From Flabesymbios commensalis (taxonomy: Eukaryota > Annelida > Polychaeta > Terebellida > Flabelligeridae): a stretch of 64,000 bases of DNA. Every line of letters starts with the position of its first letter. The first letter of the stretch is position 1. The stretch is taken from the NCBI GenBank assembly GCA_964017125.1, contig OZ024902.1, positions 99,974,796 through 100,038,795 of the forward strand. Reading direction: 5' to 3'. The notes below the pieces were generated by a model. The model was not told the DNA's origin. It made no database searches and saw only the letters and a program-made list of their open reading frames with translations. This document shows, piece by piece, positions 1 through 11,746 of this stretch. The translations under genes and the position numbers were made by a program.

Positions 1-53
1 TTCCGGAACATATCTCTGAAACCCCTCTCTCTCATATCACACACATCCTTCAG

Positions 54-711
54 AGAAGTAGATGTGACTTTTTTATTGAACTGCAGGATTCTAAAAAGTA
101 TAAAATCGAGACATCAGTGAATCACGCAACACAGGTTGCTAGTAGGTATTGTTTATACAAAAAAAATTGTGTGAAAATTTGTAAGACTCCTTGCCTTGTA
201 CCCATATTAGGCTGGATACTGCTGTCATGTACCCTCTCACAAATAATCATGAATGGTGTTGAATGTTGTGAAAAACTAATTGCATCAATTATGTTCTTGC
301 TTTATTTTATGTTTAGGTCATTCTTACTTTTAACAATTGATTTGTTCTCATGGCAGGTACTTAGTTATTTTACCAACAAACTGGAGCAACAGCAAAAAAA
401 TCTGGCTGTTCCTGAAGTACAAGAGATAGTGAGACAAGGTGTACTACAATTTCGACGTGACAGACTCAAGGTATAGTGAAGTATTTGTTTCTCAAGTATT
501 GAATATATTTCGAATAAAAAAAATTATTTTGCAAAAATCAATATGCAATTGTGTTTTTCAGAAATTTCCTGAACTAAAATTTAAATATGTTGAAGAAGAA
601 TCTCCAGAAGAATTTTTTATCCCTTATGTCTGGTCTCTGGTCTACCATTCGTCAACGTTATACTTTAATCCAGCCAGAATACAATTGTTCTCCCTTCAAG
701 GCACATCATAG
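54..711 (+). CDS. C-terminal exons of an unidentified conserved-looking protein (3 exons, gene is partial)
   Basis: Three exons join in one frame with phase-0 introns: about 54-134 (acceptor CAG before it, donor GTTGCT after it), 357-470 (acceptor TGGCAG, donor GTATAG) and 562-711 (acceptor after TTTTTCAG, stop TAG at 709-711). Together they give 114 residues that would be the C-terminus of a longer protein starting left of the window. Visible features are a charged helical stretch (FTNKLEQQQKNLAVPEV, then RRDRLKKFPELKFKYVEEES) and an aromatic tail with FFIPYVWSLVYHSS and FNPARIQLFSL. No catalytic motif, signal peptide or membrane segment is visible. The composition and clean splice sites look like a real, conserved cytosolic protein end, but I do not recognise the family. 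The left boundary of the first exon is uncertain because that frame stays open further upstream. Confidence 0.7.
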
Positions 712-900
712 CAGACTAATATTATTATATGATAAATTTGCATTGTGTATAGATGCTTGTAAATATTTTTTAATTAATTTTGTACAGTACAATGTGTACG
801 AGGTAACTTATTGGGGTGTATTATGTGGAAAAATGTTATATGATATTGTATATAAATGGATGCTTGTTTATGATGAGATATATATTAAAGCTATTTATTA
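712..900 (+). other. Probable 3'UTR of the preceding gene, with ATTAAA poly(A) signal
   Basis: AT-rich sequence follows the stop codon. A variant poly(A) signal, ATTAAA, lies at 884-889, about 175 bases after the stop; I see no canonical AATAAA in this stretch. The site of cleavage cannot be fixed from sequence alone. Confidence 0.4.
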
Positions 901-1509
901 GAACTATGATGTGACCTGTTTGAAACTTGAATATAATAATTTATTAAAATCATTCAAGTAAATGTCCACTCAGTTATCAATTTTAAATATACTAATGTTG
1001 ATATGTAAAATAGTATGAAATGCTGATTAAACTAGCCAATATAGATACCTAAAAGGAATCGTTGATTATTTTACTTTTTATTCCAGTGAATATACTTCTC
1101 CATATAGAAGGTAGTAGCACATAATACTCACAGTTACTTAAAGTTGTTACTGTGCTAATTATAAAACATGTACTCTAAATCACAGTTTAATTATTATTTG
1201 TTAGTGATACTTTCTTCTAGAGATTATGAAAAAGATTGAAGCCATTGAGCCCCAGAACGTTGATCAGCAACAGAAAATCATAAAAAAAGTTGATGTAAAT
1301 GGTATCTACATCAGTCTTTTCTATGATTTTCTACCAGTGAAAAACGCTCAGTCGTTCAATAGGCTAAAAAAATCGTAGATAACAGCAGGGCAACGCTATG
1401 TTCGCCGTCACAGCCCAGTTTCTAGACATGATACAACACTGATAATACTCAGGTTTGTTGCAATGATTAGGATATTTGTCTGATTTTATCAAAATGTAGA
1501 ACAGCCTAA
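901..1509. other. AT-rich intergenic DNA, nothing recognised
   Basis: Low-complexity AT-rich sequence without a convincing exon, RNA gene or terminal repeat. Confidence 0.5.
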
Positions 1510-1714
1510 TACTGTAGATCTGGTGATTTTCGCGTGTTTAAATTTTCGCGAATTTCGGATTTTGGTACTTTTCAAGAAGTTTAGAATTTGCGAATTTTCT
1601 TTAATAGCGCTATTTTAATAATGATTTGCGCGAGAGTCTTAAATTCGCGAATTTGTCCTCCTCGCGAAATTAGCGAAAATAAAAACCTCGCGAATATCAC
1701 CAGATCTACAGTAT
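1510..1714. mobile_element. Foldback MITE (TACTGTAGATCTGGTGA ends)
   Basis: About 205 bp. The left end TACTGTAGATCTGGTGA is the inverse of the right end TCACCAGATCTACAGTA, and both arms carry TTCGCGAA-type words, so the element folds into a long hairpin. A TA at each outer edge fits a TA target duplication. It has no coding capacity. Confidence 0.8.
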
Positions 1715-1799
1715 ATGATTATGTAGTAGCAGAAATATTTTAATCCACAAGCTTAGGTCACTTTCTTATCAGTGTACAGTTTGTTGAGGAGAATTTTAT

Positions 1800-1864
1800 A
1801 TACTGTAGACCTAATATTCACGAGGTTTTAATTTTCGCGAGGAGGACAAATTCGCGAATTCAAG
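1800..1864. mobile_element. Half copy of the TACTGTAGA foldback MITE
   Basis: TACTGTAGACC, then CGCGAGGAGGACAAATTCGCG, matches the inverse of the right arm of the complete copy at 1510-1714. Only one arm is present. Confidence 0.7.
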
Positions 1865-4215
1865 AACAATCTTCAAGCAATCTATCTAACCAGATATGTT
1901 CAATAGATACCAGAGATGAGCACACGGGCGGATAACATTTTTTTACAGTCATGGAAAGTGTTTAAAACTGAAAAACAAAATTGCCGCCAAATTCATTATG
2001 AAATGTACTATTAATCCATATACATGTATCCCGAACCCCTATCGTCAATAACACTTGTATATCTACATTTTCATGCAATCCATTGTGTGAATGTAAATCG
2101 ATTTAATCAGTGGCAGCTATTTTATTATTAGTTATTGCAAAAATAACAAGCGATTATTAGTGAAAGTCTAGCTTTTTGCTAGATTTCATCAAATATTCAG
2201 GCTGTTACTATTATCATGTTTTAACCATATTTTCATGGTCAGTAATTTATTTATTTATGATTTCAATATGATTTCAGGGATATTTTGTAGCATATTACAT
2301 CATGTTATCCAAGTATTACCATAATATTTAATATATTGAGAGCCACCAGTCACCTATAATCAGTAATGTTGAGGTCTCAAATTCCAAGATTAAATAGAAA
2401 AAAATGGCAAATAATATACCTAAACAAATTAGAAATCTGTTTGGGCAATATGAGTCATATGTTGCTTTGACACTGACATCAATCGGTATGCGGCGCCAAA
2501 AATAGGATTTGGAGTTAGGATTTTTACCAACAGGAGGAATTGACATAAACGAAGGCATAACAAATAAACTGCATTCAAAAGCCCTCTGAAGCACGACGGT
2601 AGGCACCCGCTCTTTGTTGGGTGTAGTATTTTAAATTGCTGTTGATATTACAGTGGCGTGTGAGCAGATCTCCTTCATAGTACACGTGTGGCAGCTACAA
2701 CATGTCAGTGATCGAAATGTTTCCTTTCTTACACAGTCGTATTGGTAAAGTAATCATATGGGTACAAATTATATAATATCGCTGTTGCTGAACTCTTTAT
2801 TTTAAGTGGCTACAAGCTTGTGTAGATACAGATTCGTCATCCCTTCACTCGACTGAAAGGTGTGTGCTCATTTCTTCAAAGCATATTTATATATTACCCA
2901 AGGGTTCATACACCTCTACAGGTGAGTATGGTGGGTGAATTGATTTCATGATATTTACACAACAAAAGTGATTCCAAAGAGCATTAATATGTGTTAGAAG
3001 ATTGCATTGATGACGATAAGGACTTGATAATGAGGTTCTGTATCGTTCGAGACATTGTATTTACAACATATTTAATTAATGCATTTACCCTCTCTCTCAC
3101 AACTGACATCTAGAGGAGTGTTATGCAATATAGAAGTTAGGTCTTGGCTAAGATATCTATCTTCAATAATATCACATTTTGTATTATTAAAAGTAGATTT
3201 TTGGCCTTGGCAGTTGAAGGCATTGTAAATTCCCATAATTTATACATTTATAGTGTGTAATACGACTGAATAACGTCTTTTTATACACTAGTGTGTAATA
3301 CCACTGAATGACGTCTTTTTTTGCAATGCCCGTTCATACATCATTTAGTTATCAGCGCCAATACGCTGTCGTGCAAAAGCAAACGGTAGTAACCGCGTAC
3401 TACGAAAGTATACTGTTACTGCTGTTTGCCAAATTGTAATTGCAGTTTGTGCTCTGATCAAGACCATGATCTGCTTCTCCAGCGAGAGAAGTCGTTCAGC
3501 CAATGTTGGTTTAATGTTGGGCCAATGTAATAGACTTCAGGACAACATTAAATATACATTGTGGAGTGCCTGGCGTTTTTGCGAGTGGTGACGACGCACT
3601 CAGTCCTGTTGATGTCATCACAGGATGTGATGATGTTCTCGTAGCTCTACCGTATATTGCCGGTTAGTAACCGCGGTTTATCACTGGAAATATGTTTGGT
3701 AAAATAGCTAAAAAATCGCGAGTGCAGTTTATAACCAGACATTCTGTGTGAGCCATGACGATTTCCGGTGAAAATAAGAGTGTTTGCCGGGTCTGGCAAC
3801 CAACTGACAGACAGGGTAGGCCTATCGTCACCTGCGTTGGTGTGAGCTTTGACGCTTGACTAAGAAGTCAATTAACCATCTGCGTCCAAATGTGAATAAT
3901 AATAATATGGACTATATGCTACACTGAGCTATCCGTGAGTGTCACAGTCACCCACTGAGATTTTGTGTGGCATGTACACATATCCAACACCAGGGGTCTC
4001 TGTCGTCTGTTACGTCACCGTCCGCCAACCAGCAGCCAGCAATTCATAAATCAGGCACCAGCGGTGAGGTAGATCGTGATTGGCCAGTTGTGTTTAGATG
4101 CACACCTGCCCATCCGCTGCCAACACATGGGAATTTGTGCACGCAATGCTCGTCATACAAACCTGAGGGTATCCATGAGTGTTCTACTTTCAATTTTATA
4201 TTTATTAATAATTAA
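1865..4215. other. Intergenic DNA with a small duplication, no gene seen
   Basis: No exon could be supported. A ~38-bp tandem duplication lies at about 3251-3326; each copy has AGTGTGTAATAC and an ACGTC core. A degenerate palindrome of the GTTGGGCCAA type lies near 3495-3560. Confidence 0.4.
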
Positions 4216-4219
4216 TTAA

Positions 4220-4586
4220 AGGGACTGGCCCAGGCTAAAATCATCAAAAAATCGGTGATTCTATTTTGGCTTCTTAATAGGACCATATGATGTAAACATG
4301 TCCATAGACTAAAACTGCAAAAGTTTTTTATTTTTTCTTCTGCGCATTCACCAGTTAGACTAGATATAGAGACGAAATTCCTGATATCTAATTATTGACA
4401 ACCATGTCAAAAAATAGAAATACGAGAATTTCGTCTCTATGTCTAGTCTAACTGGTGAATGCGCGGCAGAAAAATTATAAAACTGTTGCAGTTCTAGTCT
4501 ATGGCCATGTTTACATCATATAGTCATATTAAGAAGCCAAAATAAAATCACCGATTTTTTTATGATTTTAGTGTGGGCCAGTCCCT
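4220..4586. mobile_element. TTAA-flanked foldback MITE (AGGGACTGGCCC ends), complete copy
   Basis: A 367-bp near-perfect inverted repeat. It begins AGGGACTGGCCCAGGCTAAA, ends in the inverse, and is flanked on both sides by TTAA (4216-4219 and 4587-4590). Arms are ~170 bp around a short centre near GACAACCATGTC. The TTAA duplication is used by piggyBac and Kolobok transposases; terminal AGGG is nearer to what I recall for Kolobok, which is an inference. It has no coding capacity. Confidence 0.88.
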
Positions 4587-4590
4587 TTAA

Positions 4591-5228
4591 ATGGAGTTTT
4601 TAAAAGTATGGGCTAAGCACAATTTTTACTACATACGGTATATATCAGTGTATATTCAGCCTAGATATTTTTATCTCATTTTCAGAAGCGTCAATGGTAA
4701 TAACATGACGAGTTATTTTGCACTCTGTGAGGCCATCGTTCTGAAAGAAGCGGGATTTTTCCCACGCACCTATAGATGCGGCAGTACAGAGAGTGGCTGT
4801 GAAATCTCTGTCCCCTGGTGGTTAATATTAGCTGATCGGGGGGGAAAGATGACCAGTGTCTGAAGTAGAGATAGAGACACTGGTGACACGAGTGAAACTA
4901 TATGCAAGCAAATTTAACTAATGTAAATCATGTAAATTGAAACATACTTGTCAGCTGAAAGCAGAAATAATTAGTTCTAAATGTTAATGAAATTTCACGA
5001 TGGTAGATGATTTTAAACGTCACATATAATAGAAATATCACGGTATTGTTATTGTCCATGGGGCTGAGATCGTCGTCATAACAGTCTAATTGGAGCTGTA
5101 GAAGTACAAAGCGAAGGGCGGCGATGGTGCCGGGGAAAGCTAATAGGCATTAATTGTTTATTTGTGATCACTTGTAGTTAGTGCCTTTTGGCTTTGTAAA
5201 ACGTTATACTACTACCCCAGCGTCTAAG
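4591..5228. other. Intergenic DNA, nothing recognised
   Basis: An open frame of ~90 codons at 4591-4863 has no recognisable motif, starts directly at the MITE edge and is probably fortuitous. Confidence 0.4.
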
Positions 5229-5331
5229 ACGTTGAGCCGACGTTGTTTAAGTATTATACAAATGTTTTGTGTTTACTGGGACAGTTGTCCATCCACCAGG
5301 TGCTGTTGGTAGACACAGCCGGTCGATATTG

Positions 5332-6482
5332 TGTTACCTTCATAACCCCCTCGATCCCCTCGAACCATCACCCACAACCCTCGACCAACAAGTCCCTCGA
5401 CCCACAACCCCTCCACCCACAACCCCCTCCACCCACAACAACATATTTTTTATCTCATTAGATGGTAACCAAATAGCTGGCAAGGTCGCCAGTCACAGCC
5501 CGAAAATGGAAACGAAGTGTCAGACAGGCTAGTAACCAAACATTTATACTTAGGGCCTATATCAAGAAGTTCCCACGTTCAAAAGTTTCCACGTTCCGTG
5601 AACTTCAAGTCACCATGCATATGAGACCCACTGCAGGCAGTTAAATCAATTATATAATTTTTGTCAACAAAACTGTTAGGGGGGCACTATTCAATCACCG
5701 GGGGGTGAGGGGGGCTGGATTATTTATCCCCGCATAATTTCAACACGTAGGGCTCGGTGACGCGTGGAGAAAAATGATTAGGCCAGCTAGTCCAGGAAAT
5801 ATATTATTTATTTCATAAAGAGCCTGTCCGGGGTTTGATTTTAAAATACTGACCCCCCCCCCCCCCCCCGATTGAATGGTGCATGACCCTCTAGAAATGT
5901 AGGCATACCTTTAGGCCTATTCTGTGAAACACAGTGACGTCACCGGAATTCCTTTTAAATGGCTACTCGGTGAAAAAAATGCTACACAAGACCCCCTCCC
6001 CCATATTTCATTGTATCAGCTACATGTAGCTCCGTGAGTGTGTGCTTTATAGATTATGACCCCAGTGTCGGGAACATGGGCGCTGTGGCTGGCATCAAAG
6101 CCAACACAGGCGCTGACACCGGAAATTCACCCAATGTTGTCTCAATACTTGGCCAGCATCTCCACAGCTGGCACAACATTGTCCGCACAGGGACGCTTTG
6201 ACTTGTAAACGGGGCACGCACATATGAATAGGATATAGGTCTACCGACAGATAATTAATTATGCCCTATTCATTAATATAGGGCCTGATATCAAAAACAC
6301 AAATTAGGCCTATGTTATAAATAAAAAGGGACCACCAATAGGCCTTACACGATTATAAACTAAACCTAAATCACCCATTTTCAACTTTGGGTCGAGGGGG
6401 TAATTCGGAATGGTTGTGGGTCGAGGGGGTTGTGGGTCGAGAGGTTGTGGGTTGAGGGTCGAGGGGGTTATAAAGGTAACCC
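5332..6482. mobile_element. Foldback element A: inverted ends of 16-bp units, 8-bp target duplication
   Basis: The 1.15-kb element is flanked by the 8-bp direct repeat CGATATTG (5324-5331 and 6483-6490). Its ends are inverted: TGTTACCTTCATAACCCCC on the left, and GGGTTACCTTTATAACCCCC when the right end is read in reverse. Each arm continues as a 16-bp tandem array, CCCTCGACCCACAACC and variants, at about 5346-5446 and, inverted, 6389-6471. The interior has a poly-C tract near 5853 and a diverged palindrome near 6075-6190, but no transposase frame. Same architecture as the elements at 10202-12943 and 28409-31336, with an unrelated unit sequence. Confidence 0.82.
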
Positions 6483-6920
6483 CGATATTGACTTGATGTT
6501 AGATTAATACAGTTGGGCTAGTGTTTATGTGCATCTAACATTTATGCAATGACGTTGAGCCGAACTTGTATGAAATTATACAGATTATGTTTTGTGTTTG
6601 CTGGGAAACTGATTTTTCGGCTATATAGACAATCAACAAAAGAATAAAAATATATGAAAGCCAAAATCAAATATAGGCTAATAACAAAACATTTGTGACC
6701 CGCCACGCGATAAGGTACCTCCCCGCGACTTTATTCAAATTATTTATGACGTCATTTAATTTTAATTATTACATAACTAAATTTGAAATATTAAAAATCA
6801 AATAAAACAAAAACTAATAAAGATTTTTCAAAAATTCTTTCAATATTTAGACAGGAACCATACGGCTATCGAATCAATCGAAAAAAATCAATTTTAACAA
6901 AATTGAGCTTATGGCCCTTT
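6483..6920. other. AT-rich intergenic DNA with a flanking direct repeat
   Basis: 6552-6607 (ACGTTGAGCCGA to TTTGTGTTTGCTGGGA) resembles 5229-5281 in direct orientation on the other side of element A. The shared end, TTGTGTTTRCTGGG, is the CAGCAAACA end of the small palindrome family seen elsewhere in the window. No gene seen. Confidence 0.4.
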
Positions 6921-7015
6921 TTGCGTGGCGGGCCTTCTGACTAACGGGCCTTCTGACAAATGGGCCTTGTGACTAACGGGCCTTCTGACTAAAAGGCGGA
7001 CACCGGGTGGACGGA
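6921..7015. repeat. 16-bp tandem array, unit GGCCTTCTGACTAACG
   Basis: About four diverged copies of the 16-mer, followed by AAAAGGCGGACACC. The same unit and trailing sequence recur in the same orientation at 20527-20655. The trailing GGGTCCGC (reverse reading at 20.6 kb) resembles the terminal GGGTCCGG of foldback element C, so this is probably a solo end of a related element. Confidence 0.75.
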
Positions 7016-7764
7016 TGGAAGGGTGCAACTATTTCGGTATGTGCCCTATAGGCCTAGTGGAAATACAACACATTGAAAACAATGTATTACTAGTATATAT
7101 ATGTGAAACATTTAGTCAGAAATAAACACATATCATTCGGTTTTATCTCATTTCGAAATATACCATGGGTATCTTATAAGCTTAAATTAAAGTTCTTTGG
7201 ACGTTATCTTGTGCCAAAGCATAAAGTATCCAATATGTCAGCTATAAATAATATTGAGTTTAAGACAACCAATAAAGTTAAATCATATTTTGATGTTTTA
7301 AATTAGTCAAATAATAAATTATTGTCACTTGAACTGTCTGTCTCGTCACTTGATGATATAACATCATGATTGTCATCCCCTAATAACTAAAACAGCTGTA
7401 TTATATGCACGAATGACCACATCATTATATAGTCCTACATTGTCAATTGCTTCTATGCTACATAAGTGAGTTTTAACGACAAACATGAAAAAAATATATA
7501 TATATATTTAAACCAATATAGTACATCATCGATGTCATAAAAATCAATAATTGGAACCGTTTTGCTAATCAGCTTATAGATACCAGCAAGAATACATAGC
7601 ACATCATCTTGATATCAGTAATCAGGTAATGTGTTTGTAGATATGTAACAACAATACCAAAGGGCGGGGGCCTGGTGCCTGCTTGGAAAGTCAGAGATCG
7701 CAGATTCGTCTCCTGCTTTGGCATTCCAAGTTTCAAAGAACAAAATGTTTCCTCCCTGCTCAAT
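7016..7764. other. AT-rich intergenic DNA, nothing recognised
   Basis: Includes a short (TA)n run near 7494-7508. No supported gene. Confidence 0.4.
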
Positions 7765-7768
7765 CGTA

Positions 7769-7970
7769 AAGATTGAATATTGTGGGCAGCCTACATGACC
7801 GAGAGATAACGTGCTTGGCCGCAGACCAACAGGGCTCAATTTCAAATCATGGAGGGCAGTGTCACCTCATTCATCTCACCAACCCCAAGAGGTTCTTCTG
7901 GCCCAGTTTAGCCTATATGTGAACAAATGTGGCGTAAAACCCCATTCATTTCATTTTATTACATTTGATA
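7769..7970 (+). mobile_element. tRNA-derived SINE, diverged copy
   Basis: Contains TATTGTGGGCAGCCTACATG, then ACCGAGAGATAACGTGCT (A-box-like), GGGCTCAATTTCAAATC (decayed B-box), CTTCTGGCCCAGTTTAGCCT and a tail of CATTTCATTTTATT. It aligns through its length with the copies at 41.1, 46.6 and 48.8 kb. It is the oldest-looking of the four. Confidence 0.8.
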
Positions 7971-8639
7971 AAGCCAACTAACACCTGAATCGACGTTTGC
8001 CTGATGACATTACAAAAACATTGCAGCAAAGATCGTGTGAGTTGAGAAAGCCTTCATGGGTCTTTATCCTTGGGTCGATCTACTATTAGTATGGTGATTT
8101 TCGTAATTTGCATTACGTGAGAGGGTGTAGTAAAAGTGCATTACGGTTACATGTGATAATGATGGATTAGGGCTGCTGTAGATTTCACGGCTGAGTAAGA
8201 AACATTAAAAGTTGATATTTTACAACTACGTGACGATTTTGTTAGGCCTATTCAAGGCAGAAGAATTGAAATTGATTGATGAATAAAGACTTCGTGAAAA
8301 TTCCAGGCTAACTGGGGCCTATTAAAAGATCCAGAATAAATAATAATTGCACATCTACTCTTGTATGTACATAATTTTTACATTGTAGTCCTGTAAAAAT
8401 GATTTTTTGTCTAGCATTTTTCATTACGCGCTGTGGGCCTACTTCAGAATGTGTGTAAAATCAGCAAAATGTATGATGGAAATTGAACATATAATATAAA
8501 TTCCAATGATGGATGAGATATAAATATATACTACCGGCCTATACATATTTTATTTTCATGATAATGCAAATTATAAATTCTCTGACACACCTGTAGCTGA
8601 TATTTTGAAATGCTGTTGACAAGTTTCAAGGCCCCTGGG
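7971..8639. other. Intergenic DNA, nothing recognised
   Basis: AT-rich, without supported exons or terminal repeats. Confidence 0.4.
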
Positions 8640-8825
8640 CCTCTTGTTAACTACATGTTAAATTGACTAACTTTTATTGTATACAATATTTTTCAATGAA
8701 ATTTTCAGGGTAGTCGCCCCATGACGAAAAAATAGTGCTTGGAATAGTGCATGAGAATTAGTTGAGAATTGATGGAGAAATCAGTGAAATCATTCGCCAC
8801 GGTTAATGTAAATCTAACTATGCAC
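8640..8825. mobile_element. Half copy of the TATAGTCGGACTCACATTAA foldback MITE
   Basis: ATTTTCAGGGTAGTCGCCCC, GAGAATTGATGGAGAAATC and GGTTAATGTAAATCTAACTA match, in order, the right arm of the complete element at 21182-21600. Confidence 0.7.
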
Positions 8826-8945
8826 ATGCCAGAACCCCTTATCGGGCGGGTGAAGGAAAATACTCTCAATAACCCACCATGCCCTATCACCTCACACTCC
8901 TCACATCACCATCTGTACATAATTCATCTGATCAATTAACTACAC
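8826..8945. repeat. Interspersed repeat (AGAACCCCTTATCGGGCG), copy 1
   Basis: About 120 bp, from AGAACCCCTTATCGGGCGGG through TCAATAACCCACCATGCCCT to a CATCTGATCAATTAACTACA end. A near-identical sequence lies at 16736-16850. Confidence 0.75.
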
Positions 8946-9520
8946 TGTTTTAATCGCATTGCAATGTCACTTAAATGATTGTTAGTCTATTGTCGAAAAG
9001 GGACGTAAAGAAACAATTTAAAATTGCTTGACCTAAACATTTATTTATGACCTTGACTTTTAACTACAATTATTTTTCTCCTTTGCACAATACACTCAAA
9101 ATGTTTATTGCTCTGAAATGTATACCATATGTGTATTTCACTGGCCATGGTGACCATTTCTTCTATATAAAATACGTATTTCTTATTATAGGTATTATAT
9201 AGACGGGCTCCGATAAATTGATTAAATAATATTTTTTTTATTACCAGCGTGTATCATTACCACCTGGTATATTTACTTGTGAAGGTTGTGACATATGCAT
9301 ATTTACCTACCACTCCATACCATTTAGACACTACATGTACATTCAACAGAGAATAATCCCAGACCACATTTAAGATAAGAGAATTGATTTTTCTACATCT
9401 ATATGTCTCGTTTTTATATGATATTTCGAACAACGTACCTCCTATAAAATATAATTATAACTTCTTATCTACAATTTAATGAGTCCATCAAATTTTATCA
9501 AACTTCTTTAGGCTCGGAAA
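8946..9520. other. AT-rich intergenic DNA, nothing recognised
   Basis: No open frame or repeat end that I can support. Confidence 0.4.
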
Positions 9521-9528
9521 CCCACTGA

Positions 9529-9601
9529 GCACACAACGTTTTTGCGACATTGAACCAACGTCATTCACGTTGCTTTAACGTTGTAAAAACGTTGTGTGCA
9601 C
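9529..9601. repeat. Short palindrome (CACACAACGTTTTT arms)
   Basis: GCACACAACGTTTTTGCGAC pairs with TTGTAAAAACGTTGTGTGC on the other side of a short centre. The core ACGTTGNNNNAACGT is related to the CAGCAAACA palindrome family. Confidence 0.65.
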
Positions 9602-9640
9602 AATTGGAACTGACAATTAAATAGTCACCCGTACTTTCTA

Positions 9641-9705
9641 AACATAGGACCTTCTGAACAAATATTTCTGAACATAGGACCTTCTGAACATAGAGCTATA
9701 TAATA
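9641..9705. repeat. 16-bp tandem array, unit AACATAGGACCTTCTG
   Basis: Three to four units of AACATAGGACCTTCTG and variants. The same unit recurs at 27050-27172. No inverted partner was found, so it is a solo array. Confidence 0.65.
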
Positions 9706-11011
9706 GTAGTTAAAAGTAGGTGGATCGTCACATTCCGTTGAGCATAGGTTGAAGGCCCACTTGCATGTATGATAGGCCAAAGGAACTTGGTATCACCAAT
9801 AATAGGTTGAAGGTAGACTACTCGGGGTTGAAGTTCCTAGCCTATTCCAACTCCCGTCTGGGCGACGGTACATAAATAACTTGAGATTGATGGTTCTTGA
9901 TGCTTTATTGATTACTTCAACTTCGCTGTGCACTGTCTCGGACTCAGATGGATTCCAGGATGGTAATGGAATGTTGGACGCGGCAAGAGCCTCGTGGCTT
10001 GAGCTGCGAGGAGCAGGGGGGCGGCAGGTCCGCCCTGCTCCCTCAGTAGATCGCAAGTGGAAGTGTGGCGCGCCTCGTGGCTCAGCGTCGTCGGTAGCGC
10101 TCGCCAGGGGGCTGCTCCTCGTCAGGTGCTGCCCTCTGGCGAACTAAACCGAAGCGGTCCCAACATGTAGGCCTACACAGAATGCTGAACGTTCTAGACA
10201 GGCTTTCCAGACATCTCGCATCATTGCCACTTCGCCCCCCTTTCACCAGAGGACGCTTCGCCGTCGCATTTGAATGAGACGTCTCGCATCATAGTCATTT
10301 CGCATCATAGTGATTTGAATGAGACATCTCGCATCATAGTCATTTCGCATCATAGTCATCTCGCCCCCGTCGCATTGTAGCAGTATTAACCTCCCCACAG
10401 CTACAGGCCAATGAACATAGTAATTAGACTGATCTTTCGCTGTCGCATCATAGTCATTTCGCATCATAGTCACTTCCCCGTCGCAATACGGTCGCATTAT
10501 GACATGTTAAGTCTCCGCACAGGTATATTAAAATTAGTAAGAGCAGAGATATTTTATACTGGTAATGTTGACAAAGGACTCTCGTGTGGCAATATAAAGA
10601 ATGATTTAACCAGAAGCACCAGATATAATTATATCGTTTATAGCTATGGGATAAGCCTTAGAAGGCAATTTTAATAAAACGTGAGCATGGTATTAATGTC
10701 CACATGTATATCTGTGGGCCCCTATGTCTGTCTGTCTGTATGTCTGTCTGCTGGTCTGTGATAATTTGTTATTTACATCTCAGGATAACACAGGATTACT
10801 GAAGTGAAACAATCTCCAGTCATTTAAAAACAATACAATATATAACTATGTACAGCCTATATAGGCCTACAGTAGGCCTATGCATAGTGACAAAGGCAAA
10901 TGGTGTCTACATGCACTATAGTAGTGTGAATAAAACAGGTAAAAATGTTCATAATGTGTATACATATCAAATCATATCACCCAGTTCATTATTACCTACG
11001 TACTCAGCCAA

Positions 11012-11113
11012 CACGTACGAGACGTTTAATCAATGTAGGTTTAATGTTGGTCCACCATCTGCGACCCTGGCCCAACATTAAACCAGCATTGGTTAAACGT
11101 TCGTGTCTGCTGT
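11012..11113. mobile_element. Small palindromic element of the CAGCAAACA/GTTGGCCCAACATT family
   Basis: Arms ACGAGACGTTTAATCAATG and ATTGGTTAAACGTTCGTGTC flank the core TTTAATGTTGGTCCACCATC and TGGCCCAACATTAAA. About 100 bp, non-coding, nested in element B. Confidence 0.7.
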
Positions 11114-11401
11114 GTATTACCTGGTGAGGCGTGCACAAACACTGAAATAACACCACTGACATCGATCCATTTTAAACCCTATAGTCTGTGCAACAGAATA
11201 AAGTAACTGGAAAAAATAACTACATTAATAAACATATTTTTGTTTGTTTGCAACTATTACCTATATAACTCACAAAAAATCGTCATTGCTGACTTATTGA
11301 TCAGGCCTAAGTCATCGCTAAGTCATTGCTGAAAGATGTTATAATCACTAACTGTAAACATTCGCTTAAACGGTTGCCTACAGTTGATCCTCAAAGCTTA
11401 A

Positions 11402-11746
11402 AGGGACTGGCCCAGGCTAAAATCATAAAAAAATCGGTGATTTTATTTCGGGTTCTTAATATGACCATATGATGTAAACATGTACATAGACTAGAACTGC
11501 AAATTTTTATAATTTTTGTGCTGCGCACTTACTAGTTAGACTAGATATAGAGACGAAATTCCCGCATTTCCTATTTTTGACATGGTTGTCAATAATTACA
11601 AATCAGGAATTTCGTCTCTATATCTAGCCTAACTGGTGAATGCGCAGCACAAATTTGCAGTTCTAGTCTATGTACATGCTTACATCATATGGTCATATTA
11701 AGAACCCGAAATAAAATCACCGATTTTTTGATGATTTTAGCCTGGG
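11402..11746. mobile_element. TTAA MITE (AGGGACTGGCCC family), right end missing
   Basis: Starts after TTAA (11398-11401) with AGGGACTGGCCCAGGCTAAA and follows the complete copy at 4220 through both arms. The right arm stops at AGCCTGGG, about 12 bases short of the expected end. Confidence 0.85.

Noticed and set aside
10243-10497. 84-codon minus-strand frame with MMRNDYDA repeats
   Set aside because: Direct translation of the 16-bp units of foldback element B.
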